A DNA stretch of 64,000 nucleotides from Romboutsia lituseburensis DSM 797 (GCF_900103615.1 NZ_FNGW01000003.1:248001-312000); one strand, 5' to 3'; shown: positions 51,687 to 59,925, counted from the first letter of the stretch. The notes: generated by a model from the letters alone, not told the origin. Translations and numbers: made by a program.

Positions 51687-51872
51687 ATGAAAATGAATAG
51701 AAGAATTTTAGTAGTTTCAACTTTAATTGTATCATTATTAACAAGTTCATTTGTTTTATTTTGGGGTAAAAGTATCAATAATTCTGATATGATTTTAAGT
51801 GTTTTTGTAATTATAGAAATTATATTAGTAATTTTTTTAAGTGTAGATATTTTAAAAAATATTAAAAAATAA
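51687..51872 (+). CDS. Small two-TM membrane protein
   Basis: The 61-residue protein has two hydrophobic segments (about 8-26 and 34-53) and basic ends. GTAAGGTGAT lies before the ATG. It sits between the two zinc-ribbon paralogues and has its own terminator. No family is recognised. Confidence 0.5.
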   Translation: MKMNRRILVVSTLIVSLLTSSFVLFWGKSINNSDMILSVFVIIEIILVIFLSVDILKNIKK

Positions 51873-51908
51873 CTAAACTATAATTTTTTATGTACATGAA
51901 ATAATGAA

Positions 51909-51960
51909 TGGGTAATTGAAGTATAAGTAAAAAACACTCATACTTCAATTACCTTTATTT
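51909..51960 (+). terminator. Intrinsic terminator
   Basis: GGTAATTGAAGTAT pairs with ATACTTCAATTACC and is followed by TTTATTT. It ends the small membrane protein transcript. Confidence 0.85.
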
Positions 51961-52032
51961 AATAATGTAAATAAGGATATGAAAAAATTTAAAAAATAAC
52001 CTTTAATATAAGTCAACAGGGAGAGTGGGACA

Positions 52033-52308
52033 ATGTTTAAATTTTGTGATAAGTGTAATACTAAGATAAATTTTATAGAGAAGTTTAAGTTATGGAAAAA
52101 GAATACATCTGAAGGATACACATGCGAATGTTGTAAAACTAAATACAAGCCTACTGAATTATCTATGCAACTTTATTCTATGATTATAGGTGTTACGGTT
52201 GGATTTATATTTACAATAGACATAGGACTCTTTTTATGTTTTATTTCGTTATTAACAATTAATGTAGTTTCATCAGTACTAGTTATAAGATATAAGGCTG
52301 TAGAGTAA
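52033..52308 (+). CDS. TIGR04104-like zinc-ribbon membrane protein, copy 2
   Basis: The 91-residue protein has the same CDKC...CECC/CxxC ribbon start (FKFCDKCNTKINFIEKFKLW) as copy 1, two TM segments and the same end RYKAVE. GGGAGAGTGGG precedes the ATG, and a tiny MKKFKK-stop frame lies upstream as in copy 1. No full terminator follows; the stem region of copy 1's terminator is only half kept. Confidence 0.8.
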   Translation: MFKFCDKCNTKINFIEKFKLWKKNTSEGYTCECCKTKYKPTELSMQLYSMIIGVTVGFIFTIDIGLFLCFISLLTINVVSSVLVIRYKAVE

Positions 52309-52455
52309 GTACAAAAACAGCTGAATGTATTGGTATAGTGTATGTTATTTTTTTAGAGTACCGTATTCATATTACTTAGATACAAGTTACTTGAATCTAC
52401 ATAACTTGAGCAACTAGTAAAAGGAATCCTTTCTTTGAAATATCGTAAAGTATCA

Positions 52456-52602
52456 TTATTTCATGCTTAATATATTTTTAGATAATTCATTAATACTATC
52501 GGATAGAGTCTGAAGCTTTCCTTCAATCCTAACAAGCAAATACATGCTAATAGCTATTGGGAAACCTACAGAAGCTATTAAAGTTTGAATTTCTGAATAC
52601 AT
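52456..52602 (-). CDS. YvrJ-family small membrane protein
   Basis: This 48-residue gene is too short for most callers. It begins MYSEIQTLIASVGFPIAISM and continues YLLVRIEGKLQTLSDSI, which is the YvrJ family pattern (one TM segment with a conserved VGFPIA motif, then an amphipathic helix). AGAAAGGATG lies before the ATG. In clostridia YvrJ genes stand beside DUF2922, DUF1659 and amidase genes, as here. They are thought to relate to phage-like or bacteriocin lysis units. Confidence 0.82.
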   Translation of the reverse strand: MYSEIQTLIASVGFPIAISMYLLVRIEGKLQTLSDSINELSKNILSMK

Positions 52603-52632
52603 AAATATCATCCTTTCTATTAATATAGGTTT

Positions 52633-52684
52633 AAAAAAAGACTATGATAGAAGTCTAAAAAATTAGAATCTTAACATAGTCTTT
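52633..52684 (-). terminator. Terminator after the DUF2922 gene
   Basis: On the minus strand AAAGACTATGTTAAG pairs imperfectly with CTTCTATCATAGTCTTT and ends in TTTTTT. Confidence 0.82.
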
Positions 52685-52692
52685 AAATTTGA

Positions 52693-52920
52693 TTATAATT
52701 TTAAATCATAATCAGTAGTTCCAGTTTCAACTACTTTAGCATCAACAAAAGCAACCAAATCATCACCATTTGATGTAAATATATTTTTAGCTAATATATT
52801 TTCCATAGCAGTTTTTATTTCTGATTCATTTAAATCCTCTCTAGGATTATCTACTGATAAAGCTACCTTTTTACCTAAAACAGTTTTAAAGTTCATAACT
52901 AATTTCTTTTTTATATCCAT
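52693..52920 (-). CDS. DUF2922 family protein
   Basis: The product (75 residues from ATG 52920, which has GGAGG) starts MDIKKKLVMNFKT and has the DUF2922 features LSVDNPREDLNESEIKTAM and a final VDAKVVETGTTDYDL. It is a small beta-rich protein of unknown function, nearly always next to DUF1659, as here. Its 5' end recurs as a remnant at 54595-54646. Confidence 0.9.
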   Translation of the reverse strand: MDIKKKLVMNFKTVLGKKVALSVDNPREDLNESEIKTAMENILAKNIFTSNGDDLVAFVDAKVVETGTTDYDLKL

Positions 52921-53013
52921 AATAAATACCTCCAATTTTTAATATATAATTTAAGCTTGAGCAACTGAGAATATTAAAAGTTATCTGCAAGTTGCTCAAA
53001 ATATAGTAAAGTT

Positions 53014-53235
53014 TTATGCTGATAGAGTTGTATTGTCAATTTTAGCTATTTCTAATAAAGAATGTCCTTGAAGTGAAGCTAATATTTCTCCTACTTCATA
53101 CACATCATCATTAGATGCTGATGGTTTTAAATTTGAGTAAGTCTTAGTTTTTACTATAACTTTTTGAGTTATAGGATCTGTACCTGTTTGAAATTTTAAT
53201 TTTAATCCTGATGGATTTTTAGTTGATATTGCCAT
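53014..53235 (-). CDS. DUF1659 family protein
   Basis: The 73-residue protein (LKLKFQTGTDPITQKVIVKTKTYSNLKPSASNDDVYEVGEILASLQ) matches DUF1659, also called the YvlD/YvrJ-associated family. AAGGAGG precedes the ATG. It pairs with the DUF2922 gene 80 nt downstream. Function is unknown. Confidence 0.9.
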   Translation of the reverse strand: MAISTKNPSGLKLKFQTGTDPITQKVIVKTKTYSNLKPSASNDDVYEVGEILASLQGHSLLEIAKIDNTTLSA

Positions 53236-53344
53236 AATAAATACCTCCTTAGTTTTTTAGAAGTTGTTTGCTTCTTGAGATAAGTATAAGGATTTAGAAT
53301 TTTAGAATATATTAAAATTCTTTATAAAAGTTTTTGAAAAAGCT

Positions 53345-54040
53345 TTATAAAATATAAGTATCTTTAAATCCCTTTGAAATAGCTTCATTTTTACACTTAA
53401 TAGCGTTAGATTTATCTTTAAATGCGCCTATACATACCCTGTAAAAATCAGTACTGTTTGTTTTATCAACTATAAAGTTATTATTTGAATTTTCATCAAC
53501 AACTGATTTATTTACAAATGACAGTAAGCTTGATGATATGCTATTTGCTATATCTTTTATATATTGATTAGAGCTTAAAGAAGTTTCAACGTCTTTATTA
53601 GATATAAAGTCTATTTCTATTAAAAGTGCAGGCATTTTAGTTTTTCTAAGTACTGAAAATTCTTTTGATATTTTAACACCACGATTAGGGGTATTGATTT
53701 TATTTGATAGATTTGAGCATATGTTTTTAGATAATGTGTATGCTTTGCTATTTTCACTATAGACCCATACTTCACATCCTTTAGCAGATTTATTAGTTGA
53801 AGAGTTCATGTGTAGGCTTACAAAGTAGTCACAGCTATTGTTGTTGGCTTTAGTACTTCTATAATCTAGTGAGTAGTATGTGTCACTTTCACGTGTTGTA
53901 ATTACTTTTTCATTAGATTTTTCTAGGTTATTTTTAACTATCATTCCTATTTGTAATACTGCATCACTTTCTTTTGTATTTTTAAAGCCTAATGCTCCAG
54001 TGTCTTTCCCACCATGTCCAAAGTCTAAGTACCATTTCAT
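53345..54040 (-). CDS. N-acetylmuramoyl-L-alanine amidase (Amidase_3) with SPOR-like tail
   Basis: The 231-residue protein is an Amidase_3 zinc enzyme that cuts the peptide from muramic acid. Zinc-site residues are the His of LDFGHGGKDTGALG, the Glu in the ESDTYYSLDYRST area, the His of FVSLHMNSS, and the catalytic Glu in MPALLIEIDFISN. The C-terminal 35 residues (FYRVCIGAFKDKSNAIKCKNEA) are a partial SPOR-type wall-binding repeat that ends abruptly at KDTYIL. No signal peptide is present, so it acts like a phage endolysin. GGAGG precedes the ATG. Confidence 0.9.
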   Translation of the reverse strand: MKWYLDFGHGGKDTGALGFKNTKESDAVLQIGMIVKNNLEKSNEKVITTRESDTYYSLDYRSTKANNNSCDYFVSLHMNSSTNKSAKGCEVWVYSENSKAYTLSKNICSNLSNKINTPNRGVKISKEFSVLRKTKMPALLIEIDFISNKDVETSLSSNQYIKDIANSISSSLLSFVNKSVVDENSNNNFIVDKTNSTDFYRVCIGAFKDKSNAIKCKNEAISKGFKDTYIL

Positions 54041-54253
54041 TGTTTATTCCTCCTTAAGTTTTTAATGATTTGTGATTACATTTTAGGGTTAAAAATTTAA
54101 AGAAATATATTAAAATAGTTTATAAACTATAGTTTTTATAAAAAGAAAATATATCATATTTTGATGAATTTAAATGTTGAAATAAGAAGGATTAATAAGC
54201 ACTATAAACGTATTTATTATATAGATATTTAGAATTAAATATGGAGGTACTTT

Positions 54254-54514
54254 ATGTTAGAGTATTTAACTAAAGAAGATCTGCCAGAATCATTAGGTGA
54301 TATTATAGATACTATTGGTATTGAAAATGTGAAAGAATTGATAAAGTTAGCTGGTGGAGGAAATGTTTATATACCTAGTGAAAATAGTGTTATTAAGTCG
54401 TTTAGAAATAAATTGATTAAGGAAAACTTTGATGGAAATTACAAAGACTTGGCGAGAAGGTTTGGTATAACTGAAATGCAAGTTAGAAATATTATTAATT
54501 ATAAAAAAGCTTAA
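54254..54514 (+). CDS. Mor-type transcription activator family protein
   Basis: The 86-residue protein starts with a GDIIDTIGIENVKELIKLAGGGNVYIPS stretch and ends in a helix-turn-helix (FDGNYKDLARRFGITEMQVRNIINYKK), as in the Mu Mor/C family of late-gene activators. It diverges from the amidase gene and may control the DUF1659-DUF2922-YvrJ unit. GGAGG precedes the ATG and a terminator follows. Confidence 0.85.
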   Translation: MLEYLTKEDLPESLGDIIDTIGIENVKELIKLAGGGNVYIPSENSVIKSFRNKLIKENFDGNYKDLARRFGITEMQVRNIINYKKA

Positions 54515-54528
54515 TATATGTTATAAGA

Positions 54529-54570
54529 AAAGTTGAAGTGTGAAGATGTTATTCATGCTTCAACTTTTTT
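54529..54570 (+). terminator. Intrinsic terminator
   Basis: AAAAGTTGAAG...TGAA pairs with TTCA...CTTCAACTTTTTT after the Mor-type gene. Confidence 0.88.
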
Positions 54571-54594
54571 AGTTGCAAAAAATAGAATAATTTA

Positions 54595-54646
54595 TAACTA
54601 AAATAGTTTTAAAGTTCATAACTAATTTCTTTTTTACATCCATAAT
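54595..54646 (-). pseudogene. Remnant of the DUF2922 gene start
   Basis: These 52 bases match 52872-52923 with three differences, covering the start codon and first 15 or so codons of the DUF2922 gene in the same orientation. The rest of the gene is absent. The pair brackets the DUF1659-amidase-Mor segment. Confidence 0.88.
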
Positions 54647-54847
54647 TTATTTGTGGAAGTAAAGTTAATAAATTTGATCTGAAAATCAAGCTCATTAAAA
54701 TATAAACTAGAACTTTTAATCAATATATTTTAACTATAGAGTATATATAGATGATATAATAATATTTATGTAAATATGATAAATTGAAATATTATAAAAT
54801 AAAAAGGGGAAAATTTAAAAAATGTCAAATTTTTATTTTTTAGATAG

Positions 54848-55125
54848 ATGGTCGAATCTAAAAAACTAGGAATGCAAGCAGAAACATATATAGTCACAGA
54901 TCAAAATGCTTCCATGCTAAAGATTAGAATACTAGGGGAACAATTAATAGATTTAGTATTAGTAGCTTTAAAAATAGAAATAGATAGATTTTCAACTCAA
55001 GATGATAAAATAAAAAACTAAGAACAGTAAATATCAATCCATACCAGATTGGTTTAATATAGTGAGACTTCATGGTAATAAAGCAATGCATGAAGCTATG
55101 GATGATAAAGATAATTATGCAAAAA
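54848..55125 (+). pseudogene. Remnant of a DUF4145-type (HsdR-like N-terminal) protein
   Basis: A 57-residue frame (54848-55021; KKLGMQAETYIVTDQNASM, KIRILGEQLIDLVL) is followed, after a frameshift near 55020, by YQSIPDWFNIVRLHGNKAMHEA in another frame up to about 55125. The combination, an acyl-helix then an R-x3-GNK-A-x-HE motif, is that of the DUF4145 domain at the start of type I restriction or SNF2 helicase proteins. No helicase part follows here. The rest of 54647-55250 holds only a terminator. Confidence 0.65.
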
Positions 55126-55135
55126 GCATTTAATG

Positions 55136-55212
55136 GAAAATTATAAGAAAATATTGTAAAATAATATGAGAGTAGAAAGTTCTACTCTCTTTATAGTTAA
55201 TGGAAATACTAA
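55136..55212 (+). repeat. Direct repeat with terminator, left of the HEPN cassette
   Basis: The stretch GAAAATTATAAGAAAATATT...GAGAGTAGAAAGTTCTACTCTCTTTA recurs with few changes at 57883-57965. It contains an intrinsic terminator stem (GAGAGTAGAA/TTCTACTCTC, 55168-55193). The repeats bracket the two genes at 55251-57842. Confidence 0.8.
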
Positions 55213-55250
55213 TACATTAAAAGTAATATTTATACATAAAGGGGAGAGAC

Positions 55251-57176
55251 ATGGAGCGAATTAAATTTTATTCTAAGTATGACCTTACAAGTAGTACTAG
55301 TATAAACAATATTATTAAATTTATTAACCACTTTAGAAGTGAAATAGAAGAATATAATATCAATGATATATTAGAATATTTTAATATTATTAAGTTTAGC
55401 AAAGATGATGAATTTAAAGAGATAATTATAAATGAAACAAATAAAGAATTTGATAAAGTATTAAAAATAATAGGAAAAAGAATTGGAAAATTTATTGGAG
55501 AAAATAAAGAGAGTTTTTTAAGTTTGTACAGAGATGTATACTTTGAATATAAAGAAGATTTCTTTGAATTAATAGAGCAATATAGCATTTATAACAATAT
55601 TAATGATTTAGATTTTAAAGACTTATTAAAAAACACTGATGTCCATTGTTATATAATACTCAAATATAGAAAAATAGTAGATAAATTTGATAAAATTATA
55701 TGTGAAACCATGCTAGAAGATAGTAAATGTGCGGAGATTTTAATTAATAAATATATGTACGAAGAATATCAAGACAGAGATAAAATGTATTTACCAAAAT
55801 CTTTATCTCAAGAGTTTAAAGAAAAAATATTACTTAATTATATAGAGTCTGAAAATGTAAATCCTAGATACATTGAAAGGATAATAGATTTTCCGAATAA
55901 TAGTGATTTTAAAATAGTAGATAAAATTAGATTAAAGTCTAAGCGTAGATATGAAAAAGAATCTAAAAAGATATTTGAAAGCAGTGTATGTAGAACTATA
56001 TCGGTAAATATAGTATATGATAAAAATCAAGAGGAATCTGTTATATATACATACAGTGGAGATTCATCAAAATGTAGTATAAGTACTAAATGGATTGAAG
56101 AAAATTTAGATTATAATACATTATTAAATAATTTTATTTATATATTTAACTTTTTTGATAATCAAATGAGGTTAACATTAGTAAGTAAAATAAGTGAAAT
56201 TAGTGCTTTAGAAAGGCACCTTGTACTTGATGACTTAAACTACTTATATAAACAATCTTTTGAATTTAATAGAAAAAATATGATGTCTACATCTCAAATT
56301 TATAGTTATGTGCAAGTTTTAGAAAGATATAAGATAAGACTAGAAGAAGTTATAGAATGGTTCTTTAAAGATTATTTATTACAGGAATTTGGAATTGATA
56401 ATTATGTTGTAAAAATGCCAACAAGTAGCTCATCTTATTTTGAAAAGTGTAGAGCGATATTACCTGAAATGGATAGAATACTAAAACAATATATGCTTTA
56501 TGTAGAGGATGGAGAAATAGACCAAGAGTTACTTCAAATGTCTTCAGCTCAGAACAAAGTATTTGAAAATTGTATGAGTATAGTTGGTAATAAATATGTA
56601 TATCCAAATTCTAAAGTATTTACTATAGCTTCAAATTTATTATTTTCAGATCAAAGTATGATTAGTTATTTGCCTAACTTAGAGGAAAATTATAATGAGT
56701 TTTATAGATTAATTATGATGGTAAAAGTTAAGCTTTCAGATTTCAAGGAATATCAAATTAGAAATATAGAGTGGCTTATAGAAAATAATTTTATATGTGA
56801 GGATACAGACGGATACTTACAATTTGTAAATACAAATAAAATTGCTATATTTTTAGACTTATATAAAAATGGAGTAATAAGTTACTGGAATTATAATAAG
56901 GTATTAAGGTGTGAAATTGATATATTGATTAATGAAAATGTGCTTAAATTTGATAATAAATTCTTTACTAATGATGAACAAGATTATTTTAACTATCATC
57001 TAAACAAATCAAAGTTTAGTAATTCATTAGATCTTCGTAATAGTTATTTACATGGAACTCAGACTAATGATGAGAAATTACATGAAACTAATTATTTGAT
57101 ATTTTTGAAGTTAGTAATAATCATTATTGTAAAGATAAATGATGATTTATGCATTAAGGAAATTGCAACTAAGTAA
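55251..57176 (+). CDS. 641-aa protein with C-terminal HEPN-like motif, defence candidate
   Basis: This long protein has no recognised N-terminal domain; it is predicted almost wholly helical, acidic and Lys/Asn-rich, and cytosolic. Near its end LDLRNSYLHGTQ contains R596-x4-H601, the catalytic-type motif of HEPN ribonucleases, followed by two helices (NYLIFLKLVIIIIVKIND). Many anti-phage effectors and toxins use this fold. GGGGAGAG precedes the ATG. The two-TM gene follows by 42 nt and the pair is bracketed by direct repeats within a region of restriction genes and remnants. An RNase-type abortive infection effector is inferred; the long N-terminal part may sense infection. I know of no named family for it. 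Confidence 0.6.
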   Translation: MERIKFYSKYDLTSSTSINNIIKFINHFRSEIEEYNINDILEYFNIIKFSKDDEFKEIIINETNKEFDKVLKIIGKRIGKFIGENKESFLSLYRDVYFEYKEDFFELIEQYSIYNNINDLDFKDLLKNTDVHCYIILKYRKIVDKFDKIICETMLEDSKCAEILINKYMYEEYQDRDKMYLPKSLSQEFKEKILLNYIESENVNPRYIERIIDFPNNSDFKIVDKIRLKSKRRYEKESKKIFESSVCRTISVNIVYDKNQEESVIYTYSGDSSKCSISTKWIEENLDYNTLLNNFIYIFNFFDNQMRLTLVSKISEISALERHLVLDDLNYLYKQSFEFNRKNMMSTSQIYSYVQVLERYKIRLEEVIEWFFKDYLLQEFGIDNYVVKMPTSSSSYFEKCRAILPEMDRILKQYMLYVEDGEIDQELLQMSSAQNKVFENCMSIVGNKYVYPNSKVFTIASNLLFSDQSMISYLPNLEENYNEFYRLIMMVKVKLSDFKEYQIRNIEWLIENNFICEDTDGYLQFVNTNKIAIFLDLYKNGVISYWNYNKVLRCEIDILINENVLKFDNKFFTNDEQDYFNYHLNKSKFSNSLDLRNSYLHGTQTNDEKLHETNYLIFLKLVIIIIVKINDDLCIKEIATK

Positions 57177-57218
57177 TGAAAAATAATATATATAGTAGTA
57201 TTAATAAGGAGATAAAGA

Positions 57219-57842
57219 GTGAAACATACATTCAAAAAAATATTTACAGCATTAATGATTTTTATATTAGGATACATATGTGGTAAAATAGATTTTAGTT
57301 CGATTTTTAAAGCTCTTACATCAAGCTTATCGGAATTAGAAGTCGTAGAAGTTATCGGATTTACTTCATCAATCATATCTTTAGTTTTATTTATAGCTTA
57401 TATAGCAGGTAGAAGCTTTATGATAAAACAAATGAAGGTTATAATTTCAGAATCTATTAATGTATCATATAATAATAAAGAACAAAACCTAAGGGTAGTA
57501 GAAGAGTATAATTTAGGAGATAATAATAGTGAAGAGGTTTACTTATCTTCTTCAGAAGTTATTCGATGGATAAAAGTATATGAATATAGATACAATGAGG
57601 AAAAATGTATATACGAAAAAGGTGATCTACTGATAAGACATGAGTTGTTGAAAAATGGACTTGCTATAAAGTTTAACACTTATTTACCATGTGGTATACC
57701 TAAATATTTGTTAGAGTATCAAAGGTTTGACTTTATATTAGGAGAAATATTATTAGCGGAAAATGGTAAAAATGATATATTAGAAGAACAGCTTTCTATA
57801 AAGCATACAATTAAAAGTATAATATATTACTTAGTTAAATAA
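57219..57842 (+). CDS. Two-TM membrane protein, partner of the HEPN-like gene
   Basis: The 207-residue product starts at a GTG (AAGGAG upstream) and has two hydrophobic segments (about 9-24 and 42-66). A soluble part of about 140 residues follows with no known motif (VIRWIKVYEYRYNEE, FNTYLPCGIPKYLLEYQRFDFILGEILL). The topology, a short hairpin in the membrane with a cytosolic domain, recalls SLATT/2TM effectors of defence systems, but the sequence is not a clear member. It is co-transcribed with the HEPN-like gene and ends before the right-hand repeat. Confidence 0.6.
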   Translation: MKHTFKKIFTALMIFILGYICGKIDFSSIFKALTSSLSELEVVEVIGFTSSIISLVLFIAYIAGRSFMIKQMKVIISESINVSYNNKEQNLRVVEEYNLGDNNSEEVYLSSSEVIRWIKVYEYRYNEEKCIYEKGDLLIRHELLKNGLAIKFNTYLPCGIPKYLLEYQRFDFILGEILLAENGKNDILEEQLSIKHTIKSIIYYLVK

Positions 57843-57882
57843 ATTCAAATGATTTATTTAATTTATTTATACAAAAAAGTCA

Positions 57883-57965
57883 ATGAAAATTTATAAGAAA
57901 ATATTATAAAGTAATAAGGGAGTAGAAAATTCTACTCTCTTTAAATTATAAAGAATACTAAAATA
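57883..57965 (+). repeat. Direct repeat with terminator, right of the HEPN cassette
   Basis: This is the second copy of the repeat at 55136-55212, with the stem GGGAGTAGAA/TTCTACTCTC (57918-57942) followed by TTT. It ends the two-gene operon. Confidence 0.8.
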
Positions 57966-57998
57966 TTTTTATAGTATAAAATTTGGAGGGAGCTTAAT

Positions 57999-58710
57999 AT
58001 GAAAAATCCAGATAAGTTATTTAAAGAATTTACTAAATATATAGAATTAAAAGGTGTAAATCCACAAAAGAAATTTACAGTTGATGAAATAGGACAAATA
58101 CTTGATGAATGCAGAAAAAATGGATCAGTAGATATAAGAAATAGCAATAGCTATAATTATGCTATAACAGGTATGTTTGCTAATCAAAACGGTAGAAATT
58201 ACTTTGATTTTATAGATAAATCAATATCAACGAAAATTAACAGATATAGCTAATAACCCTAATAGGGACAATCGTGAATGGAAAAAAAGATATTCACAAG
58301 AGGAACTTTATATAAATAAAAAATATATCTACTCAAATGTGAATTTATCTAAATTAAACAAGAGATATGAGGAAGGAAGACAAATATTAGTAGAAAACCA
58401 TAGAAAAAGAGAAAGGGACCAACAACTTATAAAGGATGCTAAGGAGTTGTTTTATGAGCATCATAATAGTATGTTTTGTGAAATTTGTGGTTTTGATTTT
58501 GAAGAGGTATATGGAGAGTTAGGAAGAGGGTTTATAGAAGGTCATCATATAAAACCAGTCAGTAAAATGAAAGATGGAGATGAAACTAAGATTGAAGATA
58601 TTATGATGGTGTGTTCGAATTGTCATAGTATTATACATAGAAATATAGATATTGACTTAGTAGATATAAAGAAGATATTTAAAGAAGAGATAAAATCAGA
58701 TAATAACTAA
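57999..58710 (+). pseudogene. HNH endonuclease, frameshifted
   Basis: The start frame (57999, GGAGGGAG upstream) gives 84 residues with a small N-terminal domain (DKLFKEFTKYIELKGVNP, YNYAITGMFANQNGRNYFDF). An extra A in the run at 58233-58236 (CGAAAATTAA) shifts the frame; the natural continuation KLTDIANNPNRDNREWKKRY runs on to 58710. The second part has a McrA-like HNH nuclease: CEICGFDF, the EGHHIKPVS His-His core, and CSNCHSIIH zinc ligands. Joined, it would be about 236 residues. It may be a decayed gene, phase-variable at the A run, or a sequencing error. A nuclease gene follows by 9 nt. Confidence 0.82.
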
Positions 58711-58719
58711 GGAGGATCT

Positions 58720-59925
58720 ATGTTACATTTACCATTAAGAGCCGTAAAGTATATACGTAATGAATTTGAAAAGAATCTATATAAATATTCTACTGAAACT
58801 TATAATATTAATGAGTTTGAAAAAGTAGTTATATTGGAAGATAGTTTAGCTTTATATATAGGAATACAAAAAGAAGACTTTTGTGTTTGTGAAAATGTAA
58901 AAGAAAAATATGGGTGGACTAAAGATTGTGAATTTATGGATATGCCAGAAAAAGGTAAAGATTATTATATTTTATTTATAGAGGAGTTAACCTACAATGC
59001 TTTAGGATTTAAATATAATCATAGCGGTTTTATTCGTGACATGGAATCATTTACAGGAATAAGTTATCTTGATTTAGATGTTACTTATACAAAATTTAAA
59101 GGATATTCTAGAACATATTGGTGTCAAGAGGAGAAAACACTTGTTGAAAAAATAAATGAATTAGTTCCAAAAGCTAAATTGAAAGAGAGATATAAATCAT
59201 GGGAAGGTATAAAGTATAATTTCATAGTACTAGAAATAGAAGATGTGAATGGAAATATAGAATATGGAGTTGCTTACACTACTCAAAATCCTCATACTTA
59301 TATAAATTCAAGATGTAAAAAAATTCTAAAACAAGGGACTTATAATAGCATTGGGGATATTCGCCAAGGTAATTTGAAATTAAAAAAAGCATTTGAGTCA
59401 TGGAAAGGGAAAACTAGAAAATATAGATTAGAAAATCATTTTAGGTATTTTTACTTAAGCAAGCATTTTAGAGAAAAAGATAATGTATGGAGGTATGCTG
59501 ATAAGATACTGGAAAATGCCTACAAAGATGAATATACACATAAAGAAAAAAGTACATATCTAAAACCTATTAATAAGTGGATTTCAGAAGAGTTGGTATA
59601 TAATTTAACTAAAAAACTATACAAAGACTATAATGTTATTTATCAGCATAGACCGTTCTTTTTAAAAGGTCCTACTGGAGGTCAAATGTCTTATGATGTA
59701 TTTATATCAGGGTTAAATATAGCTATAGAATATCAAGGTAAGCAACACTTTGAGGCTGTAGAATTTTTTGGTGGAGAAGAAGGCTATAGAAAAAATGTAG
59801 AAAGAGATAAATTAAAAAAACAATTAAGTGATAAATATGGAATTAAACTTGTATATATAAATTATTGGGAAGAGATAAATTTAAAACTTATTGATGAAAA
59901 AATTAGTAATAGAAAATGTAATTAG
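58720..59925 (+). CDS. PD-(D/E)XK-like nuclease domain protein
   Basis: The 401-residue protein has an unrecognised N-terminal 300 residues, including a GWTKDCEFMDMPEKGKDYYILF and a KYNFIVLEIEDVNGNIEYGV beta segment. Its C-terminus resembles Vsr/DUF559-type PD-(D/E)XK nucleases: D326 (YDVFISGLN), E337-x-Q339 (IAIEYQGKQHF), H343 and R362-D363-K365 (VERDKLKKQLSDKYGIKLVYI). AAGGAGG lies close to the ATG. It lies directly after the HNH gene in a defence-like island, so a restriction or nicking role is plausible. Its target is unknown. Confidence 0.72.
   Translation: MLHLPLRAVKYIRNEFEKNLYKYSTETYNINEFEKVVILEDSLALYIGIQKEDFCVCENVKEKYGWTKDCEFMDMPEKGKDYYILFIEELTYNALGFKYNHSGFIRDMESFTGISYLDLDVTYTKFKGYSRTYWCQEEKTLVEKINELVPKAKLKERYKSWEGIKYNFIVLEIEDVNGNIEYGVAYTTQNPHTYINSRCKKILKQGTYNSIGDIRQGNLKLKKAFESWKGKTRKYRLENHFRYFYLSKHFREKDNVWRYADKILENAYKDEYTHKEKSTYLKPINKWISEELVYNLTKKLYKDYNVIYQHRPFFLKGPTGGQMSYDVFISGLNIAIEYQGKQHFEAVEFFGGEEGYRKNVERDKLKKQLSDKYGIKLVYINYWEEINLKLIDEKISNRKCN

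Noticed and set aside
51154-52308. Bacteriocin precursor peptides for the ABC exporter
   Set aside because: The small proteins are zinc-ribbon membrane proteins without leader-peptide features or double-glycine sites.
42949-54514. A complete, inducible prophage
   Set aside because: There is no integrase, terminase, portal, capsid or tail gene, and the YqaJ gene is frameshifted; only switch, replication and lysis-type parts remain.
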